Assembly: GCA_024690605.1 (NCBI GenBank)
Contig: JAILOV010000007.1
Coordinates: 1 to 47,987 of the forward strand
Length of the DNA stretch: 47,987 nucleotides
DNA from: Lachnospiraceae bacterium
GTDB taxonomy: Bacteria; Bacillota; Clostridia; Lachnospirales; Lachnospiraceae
Direction of reading: 5' to 3'
Below the pieces are notes generated by a model. The model ran no database searches and had not been told where the DNA came from. It saw only the letters and a program-made list of their open reading frames with translations. Positions 35,913 through 47,368 of the stretch are shown piece after piece; position 1 is the stretch's first letter, and each line of letters starts with the position of its first letter. Made by a program: the position numbers and the translations under genes.

Positions 35913-38190
35913 GTATCCTCTCCTTCAGTCCCGTATAGCGTTTCATCTCATCCTCGTTGGCGACCATCTCCTCCACCGTCTCCCTGCTCCCGAGCACGAC
36001 CACGCAGGACCGGGCTCTGGTGACCGCCGTATAGAGCAGGTTTCTGTTCAGCAGAAGCCTCGGACCGCCCAATAACGGCAGGAGAACCGCCGGATATTCG
36101 CTGCCCTGCGATTTATGGATCGTCATCGCGTAAGCCAGATCCATATCCTCCATTCCCGAAAACGGCACGCACACCAGCCGGTTCTCGTCAAACTGCACAA
36201 CGATCTCCTGCGACACCCGGTCGATCGACACGATCGTCCCCAGATCGCCGTTAAAGATCCCCTCGCCGTGATCGATCACGATCCCGTTTTTCCCTCTGAT
36301 CTCCCAGACCGCACTGTAGTCATTGCGGGTCTGCATCACCTTGTCCCCCACGCGCCAGATCCGGTCTCCCTGCTCCCACTCCGCTCTGGATCCGTCCGGC
36401 GGATTGAGCGCCTGCTGCAGCACACGATTGAGCGTCTCGGCCCCCAGCGGACCTCGCCGCATCGGGACCAGCACCTGTATGTCGCCCGGGGACGCGTTCA
36501 CATAACCGGGAAGCTTGTCTCTGATGAGCAGGATCAGATGCGCGATAATGGTGTCCGCCCGGTCTCTGGGCAGAAAGAAGAAATCCCGGCTCTTGTTGTC
36601 CATGGCGGGAACTATGCCGGCGTGGATCTGATGCGCCCCCGTCACGATATCACTCTGCGCCGCCTGCCGGAAGATCTGCGTGAGCGCGATCACCGGGAAA
36701 CGGCCGCTGTCTATCAGATCCCGGAGGATCTGCCCCGCACCGACCGAGGGAAGCTGGGCGGCATCCCCGATGAGGATCAGATGCACCCCCCGCACACACG
36801 CCTTAAGAAGTGCGTGGAACAGATGCATGTCCACCATGCTCATCTCATCAATGATCACGGCGTCCGCTTCGAGCGGATTGTCCTCGTTGCGGTTGAACCA
36901 GGCGCGCCTCATGCCCGTTCCGTCACCGTCCGTCTCATCCTTGCCGGCGCTCGCCACCTCAAGAAGACGATGGATCGTCCGCGCCTCGAAGCCTGTGGCC
37001 TCCGTCATCCGTTTGGCCGCTCTGCCCGTCGGCGCTGCAAGGACAAAGGATCTGCGCTTTTTTTCCAGGAGCCGGAGGATCGCCCCCATGGTCGTCGTCT
37101 TCCCGGTGCCCGGTCCGCCGGTCAGGATCATGACTCCCCCGGAAAGGCTCTCCTTTACCGCCTCGCGCTGCTTTTCATCCAGCGAGACCTCCAGTTCGCG
37201 CTCCACCTCGTCGATATCCGCCTCGCTGACGATCGGCTTCTCTTCGCGGAAATCCAGTTCCCGCAGCATCCCGGCGATCGCCTGCTCCTCATAGAAGAAG
37301 CGCTCCGCATAGACACAATTGCCCTTGATCACGGTCTTGTGTCTGACCGTCAGATTCCTCAGCCGGGAATCCATCAGTTCCCGCGTCTCCGGGTCTCCGG
37401 GAAGCCTGAGCAGCTCCGCCGTCCTGTCAAACAGAGTCTCAAACGGCAGATAGCTGTGTCCCTCCGCCGCTCCCTGTGTCAACGCATACAGAATGCCGCT
37501 GGAAACGCGAAATTCCGCATCCGGGTGGATCCCCATCCTCTGCGCGATCTCATCCGCCGTACGGAAGCCGACCCCCTCAATCTCTTCCGCCAGACGATAA
37601 GGATTCTCCTGCAGGATCCGTCTGGTGCTCTCCCCGTATCGTTTCACCACCCGGACCGCCAGCTGACCGCCGATGCCGTATTGCTGCAGGAAGAGGGAGA
37701 GCTCGCGCTGGTCGTGCTTTTCCTTCATTCTGGCGCCGATCTCCCGCGCCATGCGCTCGCTGATCCCCTTCAGTTCCGCCAGCCGCTCCGGTTCCTCCTC
37801 CATGATGCGAAAGGTGTCATCCCCGAAAGCCCGGACGATCCTGTGTGCCATTTTTTCGCCGATCCCCTTGATGGCACCGGAGGCCAGATAGCGTTCCATA
37901 GCAACCGCGTCCGCGGGTGTCAGCACACGAAAGCTCTCAATACGAAACTGCGGCCCGTAGACCGCGTGAACGACAATGTCCCCCACGGCCTCGATCGTGT
38001 CGCCCTCGTCACAGCCCCTGAGCGTTCCCACAGCGGTAAAGGAATCATCCTGAAGAAGGTCGGAACATACCGGATCCTCCGGCCGATCGCCGTTCCCGGT
38101 AAAAATCAGATCCGCAACGCCGTATCCGTTCTCGGCGTTGCGGTAGATGAAATGATCGATATAGGCGGTGATCTTTAAGGAAGCGCTCAC
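35899..38190 (-). CDS. recD2: ATP-dependent helicase RecD2
   Basis: 763 residues. RecD2 is a 5'-3' DNA helicase of superfamily 1 that works without RecBC. The N-terminal extension contains helix-hairpin-helix segments (AIKGIGEKMAHRIVRAFGDD and onward). Walker A is TGGPGTGKTTTMG (about 357-369), then APTGRAAKRMTEATG, motif II IIDEMSMVDMHLFHALL, and motifs V/VI AYAMTIHKSQGSEYPAV and YTAVTRARS. The start is GTG, three bases after the stop of the rod-binding gene, without a clear ribosome binding site, so coupled translation is likely. Confidence 0.96.
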   Translation of the reverse strand: MSASLKITAYIDHFIYRNAENGYGVADLIFTGNGDRPEDPVCSDLLQDDSFTAVGTLRGCDEGDTIEAVGDIVVHAVYGPQFRIESFRVLTPADAVAMERYLASGAIKGIGEKMAHRIVRAFGDDTFRIMEEEPERLAELKGISERMAREIGARMKEKHDQRELSLFLQQYGIGGQLAVRVVKRYGESTRRILQENPYRLAEEIEGVGFRTADEIAQRMGIHPDAEFRVSSGILYALTQGAAEGHSYLPFETLFDRTAELLRLPGDPETRELMDSRLRNLTVRHKTVIKGNCVYAERFFYEEQAIAGMLRELDFREEKPIVSEADIDEVERELEVSLDEKQREAVKESLSGGVMILTGGPGTGKTTTMGAILRLLEKKRRSFVLAAPTGRAAKRMTEATGFEARTIHRLLEVASAGKDETDGDGTGMRRAWFNRNEDNPLEADAVIIDEMSMVDMHLFHALLKACVRGVHLILIGDAAQLPSVGAGQILRDLIDSGRFPVIALTQIFRQAAQSDIVTGAHQIHAGIVPAMDNKSRDFFFLPRDRADTIIAHLILLIRDKLPGYVNASPGDIQVLVPMRRGPLGAETLNRVLQQALNPPDGSRAEWEQGDRIWRVGDKVMQTRNDYSAVWEIRGKNGIVIDHGEGIFNGDLGTIVSIDRVSQEIVVQFDENRLVCVPFSGMEDMDLAYAMTIHKSQGSEYPAVLLPLLGGPRLLLNRNLLYTAVTRARSCVVVLGSRETVEEMVANEDEMKRYTGLKERILECP

Positions 38191-38193
38191 TCG

Positions 38194-38718
38194 TCAGCCG
38201 GCTGCCGCTCCCGCCGCCTCCGCGGCGTCCTCTCCCGCAACATCCTGCGCAAGCTTCGCTGCCTGTTCCTCGGCGACTCTGTTGGCGATCTCCTCGGCCT
38301 GCGCCTTCATGTCGGCCGCACTCAATCCGGCCGTATGCTTCATGTTCTCATAAAGCATCTGCGCGAAACCAAGTCCCTGTGTCTCCGTGGACATCTTGGT
38401 AAAATCCTGCAGCGTCTGCCCCTTGAAATAGTCAACCAGCTGCTTGTTGCTGCCGGACTCGTCGGTCTTGAGCGCATCGACGCTCTTCTGCATCTCCTTG
38501 AAGACCTGCTCCAGGAAATAGGCCTCGAACTGTTTGCAGGCGCCCATCAGCTCCTGATTGATCTCTTCGCCGTCCTCGCCGGTCTTCCGCGCGTTTTTTG
38601 CGTTCTCCGCGGCATTCGCCAGGGTGGTCTTTAACTTATCTCCGACCACATTCTGCGTCTGCTGCTGCATGTAGTCATTATAGGCGGATGCGTTGATGCC
38701 GTTTAAATCAAAGGACAT
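38194..38718 (-). CDS. Flagellar rod-binding protein (FlgJ N-terminal domain type)
   Basis: 174 residues. ELMGACKQFEAYFLEQVFKE and FKGQTLQDFTKMSTETQGLG match the rod-binding domain found at the N-terminus of enterobacterial FlgJ, which caps the growing flagellar rod. The muramidase half of FlgJ is absent, as usual in Bacillota. The last 35 residues are Ala/Glu-rich. AGGAGG precedes the ATG. The 106 bases between this gene and the FlgG-like gene contain a short hairpin (38786-38799) but no terminator. Confidence 0.9.
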   Translation of the reverse strand: MSFDLNGINASAYNDYMQQQTQNVVGDKLKTTLANAAENAKNARKTGEDGEEINQELMGACKQFEAYFLEQVFKEMQKSVDALKTDESGSNKQLVDYFKGQTLQDFTKMSTETQGLGFAQMLYENMKHTAGLSAADMKAQAEEIANRVAEEQAAKLAQDVAGEDAAEAAGAAAG

Positions 38719-38824
38719 AAAAACCTCCTGTTTCTGTTTTTTCCTTTCGCACTAATCCGTCGGCTCGTCAAGGTCATGCTGCCGTCCGTGCAAGCACGGC
38801 GTCATCATGGCTTTGACTCACTGA

Positions 38825-39646
38825 TCAGCGCTTCAGATTATTAGCGGTCTGCATCATTTCGTCGGTGGTGGTGATGGCCTTGGAGTTCATTTCGTAGGCG
38901 CGCTGTGCGACGATCAGATTGACCATCTCCGTTGCCACGTTGACATTGGAGCCTTCCAGATAGCCCTGCACGATCTTGCTCCGAGAAAGATTCGCTGTCG
39001 TCGCCTCGTTCATCGCCTGCCCGCTGGCCGGCGTCGCACGGAACGAAGTGTCACCCACACGCTCCAGACCGGTCGGATTGTTGAACTGCCACAGCCCGAT
39101 CTGGAAACCGATGTTCTGCGGCACATTGTTGGCATCGGGATACTGGATGTTGCCGTCCGCCGCGACCGTCACGCGGTTGGCGTTGTAGCCGTTCAGTGTG
39201 ATCGGGCGTCCCTGTGTGTCCAGCACATGATAGCCCTCGGAGGTCGTCAGCGTGATGTTGTTGGTGTTGTTCTGCGCGATCGCCCACGTGAAGTCACCGT
39301 TTCTCGTGAAGATCTGCTCGTTGTTCTCATTGCGATAGGAGAAGAAGCCGTCGCCGCCGATCGCGAACGCGGTATCGCTCGCCGCGTCAAGAAAGGCGCC
39401 CTGCGAGAACGAGGAATTGATCGATGCCACGCGGACACCGAGACCGACCTCGGAATCGACGGGCGGATTGCCGCCGTTCTCGGTCGTGGACTTGGTCTGG
39501 AGGGTCTGATAGAGCAACGATTTGAATTCCGCGACCTGCGCCTTGTAACCCATGGAGTTGACGTTCGCCAGGTTGTTGGCGATCGTGTCCACATTTGTCT
39601 GCTGTGCGTTCATGCCGGTTGCCGCCGACCAAAGACTTCTGACCAT
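38825..39646 (-). CDS. flhP: Flagellar hook-basal body protein FlhP (FlgG-like distal rod)
   Basis: 273 residues from ATG 39646, which has AGGAGG eight bases upstream; an in-frame ATG at 39679 is less likely. MVRSLWSAATGMNAQQTNVD and IANNLANVNSMGYKAQVAEF are the N-terminal rod signature. FAIGGDGFFSYRNENN and NGDFTW follow, and the C-terminus ends with EMVNLIVAQRAYEMNSKAI and the usual coiled-coil. Exported by the flagellar type III system. Order mbl-flhO-flhP is as in Bacillus. Confidence 0.93.
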   Translation of the reverse strand: MVRSLWSAATGMNAQQTNVDTIANNLANVNSMGYKAQVAEFKSLLYQTLQTKSTTENGGNPPVDSEVGLGVRVASINSSFSQGAFLDAASDTAFAIGGDGFFSYRNENNEQIFTRNGDFTWAIAQNNTNNITLTTSEGYHVLDTQGRPITLNGYNANRVTVAADGNIQYPDANNVPQNIGFQIGLWQFNNPTGLERVGDTSFRATPASGQAMNEATTANLSRSKIVQGYLEGSNVNVATEMVNLIVAQRAYEMNSKAITTTDEMMQTANNLKR

Positions 39647-39720
39647 ACTCCTGTCCTCCTTCTGTATATCTATCGACACCGTCCATCCGTTACTTTAGGG
39701 AAGAGACGGTCCCGTGCTCA

Positions 39721-40542
39721 TTATCCGTTCAGGCGTCCCAGCTGCGAAACCGCGATATCCAGTGTCTCGTCGATGGTCGTGATGACCTTTTGGTTGGCGT
39801 CATACTGCCGCTGCGTCGCGATCATCTGCACCATCTCATCGACGGTCGATACATTGGACTGCTCCAGATAGCCCTGCACGACCGTCAGCTGCGGCGGGAT
39901 CTCCACCGCGTTGTCCGTGCGGACAAACAGGTTTTCTCCGTAGTGTCTGAGGGAATTGTAGTAGTGATCGGTGACGGACTGCCCTTCCAGATCCTCGGCA
40001 TCCTGCTGAAAATCCGTGAAGCCGATGGTGTCCACCAGCTGTCCGTTCTGATAGATGCCCCCGTCGAGTGTCACCGAGAACTTCTGTGTCGGATCAACGA
40101 TCACATGACCGCCGTTCTGATCGAGCACAAAATCACCGTCCTGCGTCGTCAGTTCTCCGGCTGCCGTAACGGCGAAATTGCCGTCCCGTGAATACATGAC
40201 CGTCGTGTTGCCGTCATGATCCGTGTGTTCGATGTTGAAAAAGCCCTTGCCCTGAATGGCCAGATCCGTCTGCAGATCGGTATTCTTGAGACCGCCCTGG
40301 GAAAAATCGACATAGGTCCCGTCCACCTTGACGCCGAGATTCACGATCCCCAGCTTGTCACGGATCTTGCCGTCCGACTGATCCTTGATGCGCAACGCCA
40401 GCTTGTCGGAAAACGCCGTGGATACGGTCCCTTCTTTTTTGAAGCCCGTCGTGTTGAAGTTTGCGAGGTTGTTGGTGAGCACATCCATGCGCGTCTGCTC
40501 GTTGACCATGCCGGTATATGCTGTGTATAAGCCCTTAACCAT
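39721..40542 (-). CDS. flhO: Flagellar hook-basal body protein FlhO (FlgF-like proximal rod)
   Basis: 273 residues. MVKGLYTAYTGMVNEQTRMD and LTNNLANFNTTGFKKEGTV are the rod N-terminal signature, then LAIQGKGFFNIEHTD and YSRDGNFAVTAAGEL. The C-terminal coiled-coil contains VDEMVQMIATQRQYDANQKV. Paralogous to the next gene. GAGAGG precedes the ATG; 29 bases separate it from mbl. Confidence 0.93.
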   Translation of the reverse strand: MVKGLYTAYTGMVNEQTRMDVLTNNLANFNTTGFKKEGTVSTAFSDKLALRIKDQSDGKIRDKLGIVNLGVKVDGTYVDFSQGGLKNTDLQTDLAIQGKGFFNIEHTDHDGNTTVMYSRDGNFAVTAAGELTTQDGDFVLDQNGGHVIVDPTQKFSVTLDGGIYQNGQLVDTIGFTDFQQDAEDLEGQSVTDHYYNSLRHYGENLFVRTDNAVEIPPQLTVVQGYLEQSNVSTVDEMVQMIATQRQYDANQKVITTIDETLDIAVSQLGRLNG

Positions 40543-40571
40543 TTGACAACCTCTCTTTTCTTTTGAATCTC

Positions 40572-41567
<996 letters not shown>

Positions 41568-41645
41568 GAGAACCTTCCTTTTTCAACATATATAATAGAG
41601 TTCCTGCGGACCTGCCGCATCCCTTGCGTGAAAATGTGGGATTCT

Positions 41646-41651
41646 ATTATA
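41646..41651 (-). promoter_or_regulatory. Candidate promoter of the mbl flagellar operon
   Basis: TATAAT on the minus strand about 80 bases before the mbl start. The -35 region is poor, but TTTTCGCG is repeated twice just upstream (complementary to CGCGAAAA at about 41653-41678), possibly activator sites. A second TATTATATA-like stretch lies nearer the gene. The 41568-41823 gap holds this and the uvrA terminator and nothing else that I can see. Confidence 0.45.
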
Positions 41652-41736
41652 ACGCGAAAAAGTCCCCGCGAAAAGGTGCTAATTCTAAATTTTTTATGAC
41701 TGCCAAGGTACATCGCCTCCCGCCCTGCCGGTCGGG

Positions 41737-41779
41737 GAAAATCAAAAGGCGGATCGAAACCCGTCGGTTCCGTCCGCCT
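41737..41779 (-). terminator. Intrinsic terminator after uvrA
   Basis: AGGCGGA (41747-41753) pairs with TCCGCCT (41773-41779), with further pairing of GAAACC and GGTTCC inside. On the minus strand TTTTGATTTT follows. It lies 45 bases after the uvrA stop. Confidence 0.8.
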
Positions 41780-41823
41780 CTGTGCATCCTTGCATTTACT
41801 ATATCGGCATACGCCGGAAATAA

Positions 41824-44739
41824 TTAAGAGCGCTCCAGCATTTTTTTGATGTATTGTCCCGTGTAGCTCTTCTTCTCCTTTGCCACCTGCTCCGGCGTCC
41901 CCTGCACGACCACCGTGCCGCCGCGGTCGCCGCCCTCGGGACCCATATCCACGATATAGTCCGCCGTCTTGATGACATCGAGATTGTGCTCGATCACAAT
42001 GACCGTGTTGCCGCCCGCCACCAGCTGCTGCAGGATATCCACCAGTTTTTTCACATCCGCGAAATGGAGTCCCGTCGTGGGTTCATCGAGGATATAGATC
42101 GTCCTGCCGGTGGAAACGCGCGACAGTTCCGTTGCCAGTTTGATGCGCTGCGCCTCGCCGCCCGAGAGCTCCGTGGACGGCTGCCCGAGCTTGACATAGC
42201 CAAGACCCACATCATAAAGCGTCTGTATCTTGCGACGGATCGTTTTTACATTGGCAAAAAAGGCGAGTGCCTCCTCGACCGTCATGTCCAGCACTTCATA
42301 GATGTTCTTCCCTTTATAGGTCACATCCAGCGTCTCGCGGTTGTAGCGCTTGCCGCCGCAGACCTCGCAGGGCACATAGACATCGGGAAGGAAATGCATC
42401 TCGATCTTCACGATCCCGTCCCCTCCGCAGGCTTCGCATCGCCCGCCCTTGACGTTAAAGGAAAACCGCCCTTTTGCATAGCCTCTTGCCTTGGCCTCCG
42501 GCGTCGCCGCAAAAAGGTCCCTGATCAGATCGAACGCGCCCGTATAGGTGGCCGGATTGGACCGCGGTGTCCGGCCGATCGGACTCTGATCGATGGCGAT
42601 CACCTTGTCCAGCTGCTCCAGACCGAGGATCTCATCATGATCTCCCGCGATGATGCGCGCACGGTTGAGATCCCGGGCCAGATGCTTGTAGAGGATCTCG
42701 TTGACCAGAGAGGATTTGCCCGATCCCGAAACGCCGGTCACCACCGTGAAGACACCGAGCGGGAACTTCACCTGAATGTTCTTCAGATTGTTCTCCCGCG
42801 CACCCTTTACCGTGATCCATCCGTTGGGTTTACGCCGCTTTTCCGGCACTTCGATCGACAGCTTCCCCGCCAGATACTGCCCCGTGACGGAATCCCCGTT
42901 CCGCGCGATCTCCTCCGCCGTCCCGCAGGCGACCACCTCGCCGCCGTGGGCACCCGCACCGGGTCCGATATCCACGATATAATCCGCGGCGCGCATCGTG
43001 TCCTCGTCGTGCTCGACGACGATCAGCGTGTTGCCCAGATCACGCAGGTTTTTCAGCGTGTTCAGCAGCTTGTCATTGTCCCGCTGGTGCAGACCGATGG
43101 ACGGCTCATCCAGAATGTAGACCACGCCGCACAGACCGGAGCCGATCTGTGTCGCAAGACGGATCCGCTGCGCCTCACCGCCGGAAAGCGTTGATGTCGC
43201 CCGGGAGAGAGTCAGATAATCCAGCCCCACATCGATCAGGAATCCCACACGCGCGCGGATCTCCTTTAATACCTGCGCGCCGATCGTCTCCTGCCTCTTT
43301 GAAAGCTTCATCTCCTCCAGATATCGATGCAGCTCGGCGACCGACATCGAAGTAACCTCAAAGATGTTCCTGTCCGCGATCGTGACCGCCAGGGACTCCT
43401 TTTTCAGACGTTGTCCGCCGCAGAGCTTGCAGGGCGTGATGCGCATATAGGATTCATATTCCGCCTTCTGTGTTTCGGAAAAGGTCTCCCGATAGCGCTG
43501 TTCCATGTTGCGGATCAGCCCTTCAAACAGGATCGGATAATCTCCTTCGCCGCGCTGACCCTTGTAGTGCACGGTGACTGTTCTGTCGAAGCCATGGATG
43601 AACATCTCCCGGATCCTTGCGGGAAGCTCCTCGTAGGGTGTATCCAGGCTGAAACGGTACGACTTTGCAAGCGCCTCGAGGATCGCGTGCGTAAAGCTCC
43701 CGTCTTTGGATGCCGACTGCCATCCCGTCACGGCCACGCAGCCATCGTTAAAGGAACGCGACATGTCCGGGATCATCAGCCGTTCATCGAATTCCATCCG
43801 ATACCCGAGACCTGTGCATTCCGGACAGGCACCGAAGGGATTGTTGAAGGAAAAGCTGCGCGGCTCGATCTCCGGAATGGAGATGCCGCAATCCGGGCAG
43901 GCAAAGCTCTGGGAAAAGTTCATCGGCTCGCCGTCGATGACATCGACCGTGATCAATCCTTCCGCCAGGTTCAGCGCGTTTTCGAGGGAATCCACCAGAC
44001 GTTTTCTCTGCTTCTCCGGCTCCTTTACCACCAGACGGTCGATCACCACCTCGATACTGTGCTTGATGTTCTTGTCCAGAGAGATGTCTTCGGAGAGATC
44101 ATACTGGCTGCCGTCGATGCGGACGCGCACATAGCCCGCGCGCCGTGCGCGGTCGAGCACCTTTTCGTGCATGCCCTTGCGTCCCCGGACGACAGGCGCC
44201 AGGATCTGCAGTTTCGTCCCCTCCGGCAGGGCAAAAACCTGATCCGCCATCTCATCCACCGACTGTCTGCGGATCTCCCTTCCGCACGCGGGACAGTGCG
44301 GGATGCCGATGCGGGCATAAAGCAGACGGAAATGATCATAGATCTCCGTCACCGTCCCGACCGTGGAACGCGGATTGCGGTTTGTGGATTTCTGGTCGAT
44401 CGAGATCGTGGGAGAGAGGCCCTCGATCTTCTCTACATCCGGCTTGTCCATCTGACCGAGGAACATCCGCGCATAGGAGGACAGTGATTCCATATAACGC
44501 CTCTGCCCCTCGGCAAAGATCGTATCAAACGCGAGCGAGGATTTTCCGGAGCCGGAAAGCCCCGTGAGCACCGTCAGTGCACCGCGCGGGATATCGACAT
44601 CAAGACGCTTCAGATTGTGTTCGTTGGCCCCGCGGATCCGGATCCAGTCGTTCCTGTCTTTGGGCAGCATGCGGCGTGCCGTCGTGCCGCCGCCGGGTTT
44701 CGTTTCGCTCATATCCTTCTTTACCGTATCTTTACGCAT
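41824..44739 (-). CDS. uvrA: Excinuclease ABC subunit A
   Basis: 971 residues. Dimeric ABC-type ATPase that finds DNA lesions and loads UvrB. Walker A motifs are [16 protein letters not shown] (first half) and [16 protein letters not shown] (second half). ABC signatures with [14 protein letters not shown] and [14 protein letters not shown] are intact. Zinc fingers are present as CPDCG...[10 protein letters not shown] and CEACGGDG...[11 protein letters not shown] leader of about 30 residues precedes the fold. GGGAG sits six bases before the ATG at 44739. It lies ten bases after uvrB and ends at a terminator. Confidence 0.98.
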   Translation of the reverse strand: MRKDTVKKDMSETKPGGGTTARRMLPKDRNDWIRIRGANEHNLKRLDVDIPRGALTVLTGLSGSGKSSLAFDTIFAEGQRRYMESLSSYARMFLGQMDKPDVEKIEGLSPTISIDQKSTNRNPRSTVGTVTEIYDHFRLLYARIGIPHCPACGREIRRQSVDEMADQVFALPEGTKLQILAPVVRGRKGMHEKVLDRARRAGYVRVRIDGSQYDLSEDISLDKNIKHSIEVVIDRLVVKEPEKQRKRLVDSLENALNLAEGLITVDVIDGEPMNFSQSFACPDCGISIPEIEPRSFSFNNPFGACPECTGLGYRMEFDERLMIPDMSRSFNDGCVAVTGWQSASKDGSFTHAILEALAKSYRFSLDTPYEELPARIREMFIHGFDRTVTVHYKGQRGEGDYPILFEGLIRNMEQRYRETFSETQKAEYESYMRITPCKLCGGQRLKKESLAVTIADRNIFEVTSMSVAELHRYLEEMKLSKRQETIGAQVLKEIRARVGFLIDVGLDYLTLSRATSTLSGGEAQRIRLATQIGSGLCGVVYILDEPSIGLHQRDNDKLLNTLKNLRDLGNTLIVVEHDEDTMRAADYIVDIGPGAGAHGGEVVACGTAEEIARNGDSVTGQYLAGKLSIEVPEKRRKPNGWITVKGARENNLKNIQVKFPLGVFTVVTGVSGSGKSSLVNEILYKHLARDLNRARIIAGDHDEILGLEQLDKVIAIDQSPIGRTPRSNPATYTGAFDLIRDLFAATPEAKARGYAKGRFSFNVKGGRCEACGGDGIVKIEMHFLPDVYVPCEVCGGKRYNRETLDVTYKGKNIYEVLDMTVEEALAFFANVKTIRRKIQTLYDVGLGYVKLGQPSTELSGGEAQRIKLATELSRVSTGRTIYILDEPTTGLHFADVKKLVDILQQLVAGGNTVIVIEHNLDVIKTADYIVDMGPEGGDRGGTVVVQGTPEQVAKEKKSYTGQYIKKMLERS

Positions 44740-44749
44740 AAAAATCTCC

Positions 44750-46741
44750 CTACTTCCCCTTTGTCACTTCCAGCAGGTGTTTCTTCAGTTCCGTCATCTG
44801 ATCACGCAGCTCGGCAGCGGCTTCGAAATTGAGATCCGCCGCCGCACGGCGCATCTGCTTCTCGACCTTCTCGATCAGCTTCTCCAGTTCCCCTCTGTTC
44901 ATCGATTCCGGATCCTTCTCGAATTTCGCCTCTTCTCTGGATACCGCTTTCGAAATGCTGATCAGATCCCGCACAGCCTTTTTGATCGTGGCGGGCGTGA
45001 TCCCGTGCTCTTCATTGTATTTCATCTGGATCGCGCGACGCCTTTTTGTCTCCCGGATCGCCCGGTCCATGGACTCTGTCATGTTGTCGGCATACATCAC
45101 CACATGTCCCTCGGCATTGCGCGCCGCACGGCCAATCGTCTGAATGAGCGAGGTCTCGGACCGCAGGAAGCCCTCCTTGTCCGCGTCCAGGATCGCCACC
45201 AGCTGGATCTCCGGAATGTCCAGACCCTCGCGGAGCAGATTGATGCCGACCAGCACATCAAACACGTCGAGCCGCATATCCCGGATGATCTGCGCCCGCT
45301 CCAGCGTGTCGATGTCACTGTGCAGATATTTCACGCGGATGCCCGCATCGTTCAGATAATCCGTCAGATCCTCCGCCATGCGCTTGGTGAGTGTCGTGAC
45401 CAGCACTTTACCCTTATTGCCCGTCACCCTCCTGATCTCAGCGATCAGATCATCGATCTGGCCATCGACCGGCCGCACGTCGATCTCGGGATCAAGCAAT
45501 CCCGTCGGCCGGATCACCTGCTCCGTGCGCAGCAGTTCATGTTCCTCTTCGTATTTTGACGGCGTCGCCGAACAGAAGAGCATCTGATCGATATGTGTCT
45601 CGAATTCCGAAAAATTCAGCGGCCGGTTGTCCAGTGCCGACGGCAGCCGGAAGCCGTAGTTGACCAGCGTTTCCTTGCGCGACCGGTCACCGTGATACAT
45701 CCCGCCGATCTGCGGGATGGTGATGTGGCTCTCATCCACAATGATCAGAAAACCATCCGTAAAGAAATCCAGCAGCGTTAACGGCGGTTCACCGGGAGCC
45801 ATGAAATTCAGATGCCGTGAATAGTTTTCGATCCCGGAACAGAACCCTGTCTCGCGCATCATCTCCACATCGAAATTCGTGCGCTCCGCGACACGCTGCG
45901 CCTCGATCAGTTTGTCGTTCTGCTTGAAAAACTTCACGCGTTCTTCCAGTTCTTTTTCAATATTCTCACAGGCGAGATTGATCTTTTCCTGCGGCACAAC
46001 GTAGTGAGATGCGGGGTAGATCATCGCGTGCGCCAGTTCCGCGTGCACGCGCTCCGTCAACGGCTCCACTTCACAGATGCGGTCGATTTCGTCACCGAAA
46101 AATTCTACACGCAGGAGATAGTCACTCCCCTGTGCCGGAAAAATTTCTACTGTGTCCCCCCGCACGCGGAAATTCGTTCGTTCCAGTGCCATATCGTTAC
46201 GTGTGTACTGGATCGCGATCAGATCCCGGATCAGGTCATCACGCTCTATCGTCTGCCCGGGACGCAGAGAAACGGACATCCCCTTGAATTCGTCGGGACT
46301 GCCCAGTCCGTAGATGCAGGAAACACTCGCGACCACGATCACATCCCGCCGCTCCGCGAGAGATGCCGTCGCCGAGAGCCGCAGCTTATCGATCTCGTCA
46401 TTGATCGCCGAATCTTTTTCGATATAGGTGTCCGTCTGCGGGACATAGGCCTCGGGCTGATAGTAGTCGTAGTAGGACACAAAATACTCTACTGCGTTAT
46501 TGGGGAAGAATTCCTTCATCTCACCGTAGAGCTGGCCTGCAAGAGTTTTATTATGGCTGATGATCAGAGTCGGTTTATTCAGGGCCGCAATGACATTCGC
46601 CATTGTAAAGGTCTTACCCGATCCGGTCACACCAAGCAGGGTCTCAAACTGGTTGCCCGCTTTGAAACCATCAACTAATTCTTTTATTGCCCTCGGCTGG
46701 TCGCCTGTAGGCTTGTAATCGGAGTGCAATTCGAAGTTCAT
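44750..46741 (-). CDS. uvrB: Excinuclease ABC subunit B
   Basis: 663 residues. Helicase-like protein that grips the damaged strand and recruits UvrC. Walker A is [14 protein letters not shown], the DNA-gripping beta-hairpin is [20 protein letters not shown], helicase motifs include [20 protein letters not shown] and QTIGRAARN, and the C-terminal UVR motif that binds UvrC is [20 protein letters not shown]. The start follows AAGGA in an AT-rich leader. First gene of uvrBA. Confidence 0.98.
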   Translation of the reverse strand: MNFELHSDYKPTGDQPRAIKELVDGFKAGNQFETLLGVTGSGKTFTMANVIAALNKPTLIISHNKTLAGQLYGEMKEFFPNNAVEYFVSYYDYYQPEAYVPQTDTYIEKDSAINDEIDKLRLSATASLAERRDVIVVASVSCIYGLGSPDEFKGMSVSLRPGQTIERDDLIRDLIAIQYTRNDMALERTNFRVRGDTVEIFPAQGSDYLLRVEFFGDEIDRICEVEPLTERVHAELAHAMIYPASHYVVPQEKINLACENIEKELEERVKFFKQNDKLIEAQRVAERTNFDVEMMRETGFCSGIENYSRHLNFMAPGEPPLTLLDFFTDGFLIIVDESHITIPQIGGMYHGDRSRKETLVNYGFRLPSALDNRPLNFSEFETHIDQMLFCSATPSKYEEEHELLRTEQVIRPTGLLDPEIDVRPVDGQIDDLIAEIRRVTGNKGKVLVTTLTKRMAEDLTDYLNDAGIRVKYLHSDIDTLERAQIIRDMRLDVFDVLVGINLLREGLDIPEIQLVAILDADKEGFLRSETSLIQTIGRAARNAEGHVVMYADNMTESMDRAIRETKRRRAIQMKYNEEHGITPATIKKAVRDLISISKAVSREEAKFEKDPESMNRGELEKLIEKVEKQMRRAAADLNFEAAAELRDQMTELKKHLLEVTKGK

Positions 46742-46766
46742 TTTTATTATAATCCTTCAAAGTTTT

Positions 46767-46775
46767 AGTATATCA
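46767..46775 (-). promoter_or_regulatory. Candidate extended -10 promoter of uvrBA
   Basis: TGATATACT on the minus strand, overlapping the stop region of the GNAT gene and about 25 bases before the uvrB ATG. No good -35 is seen. I found no Bacillus-type LexA box (GAAC-N4-GTTC) next to it. Confidence 0.4.
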
Positions 46776-47219
46776 TCGTTGTTTGGAGAAATATACGAAA
46801 TCACTATCACGTTTTACTTCCGTATATCCCAGTTTCTTATAAAACGAGTTGGTTCTGATGTTCCAAATCGGTGTATCAAGTGTAAATTCCTTTACCGACG
46901 GATATAAGGCTTCTATTTCCTGCATCATGAAAACCCCATAGCCTTTTCGATGATTCTCCGGACTGATAAAGATTCTGCTGATATTTAGTTTTTCATTATC
47001 CAAATAGAGTACCGCTCCTCCGATGATCAGGCCGTCATCCACCAGTTTGTACAGATGATTTAATCTGGCCATTTTCGTATAAAACGGAACTGACATATAT
47101 CCCGGTGGTCCCTTTTTTTCCCTGGAACCAACTTCAACGTCACTATGAAAGGCCCGTCTCGAGATGCCTGTTATTGTTAAGGCATCGGATGTGGATGCCT
47201 GTAATAATTCCAAACCCAT
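46773..47219 (-). CDS. GNAT family N-acetyltransferase
   Basis: 148 residues. The acetyl-CoA loop is ISRIFISPENHRKGYGVFMM (about residues 79-98), followed by a helix and LDTPIWNIRTNSFYKKLGYT, the typical GNAT end motif with the N-x2-3-FY-K-x-G-[FY] pattern. Substrate unknown. Codons and base composition are visibly AT-richer than in uvrB and the rest of the window. The ribosome binding site GGGGAG is about 12 bases from the ATG. Confidence 0.85.
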   Translation of the reverse strand: MGLELLQASTSDALTITGISRRAFHSDVEVGSREKKGPPGYMSVPFYTKMARLNHLYKLVDDGLIIGGAVLYLDNEKLNISRIFISPENHRKGYGVFMMQEIEALYPSVKEFTLDTPIWNIRTNSFYKKLGYTEVKRDSDFVYFSKQR

Positions 47220-47240
47220 ATCAACTCAAGACTCCCCACC

Positions 47241-47363
47241 CTACTTGATCATAAAGCTTTCGGTTTTCAGATCACAATAGTATCTTCCACTGTCAGCAGT
47301 AAACTTAAGTACACAATAATCCGGATCAGTAACACCTCCCAATATCCGATGCATCAATCCCAT
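47241..47363 (-). CDS. Small unassigned ORF, possibly a gene remnant
   Basis: 40 codons from ATG 47363, five bases after the stop of the DUF4143 gene. It reads MGLMHRILGGVTDPDYCVLK and ends ESFMIK. The hydrophobic/aromatic pattern (DYCVLKFTADSGRYYCDLK) looks like two strands of a real beta-sheet protein rather than random sequence, so it may be the C-terminal remnant of a larger gene. There is no ribosome binding site, and I cannot name the family. Confidence 0.3.
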   Translation of the reverse strand: MGLMHRILGGVTDPDYCVLKFTADSGRYYCDLKTESFMIK

Positions 47364-47368
47364 ATTTA

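Noticed and set aside
36115..38178. A 687-codon open frame antisense to recD2
   Set aside because: It mirrors the codon pattern of recD2, has no suitable ribosome binding site and reads as low-similarity His/Arg/Leu-rich sequence with no family motif.
38786..38799. Hairpin CCGTGC-AA-GCACGG between the FlgG-like and rod-binding genes
   Set aside because: Only a two-base loop and no T run on either strand, so not a terminator; no sigma-D-type flagellar promoter was found in the gap either.
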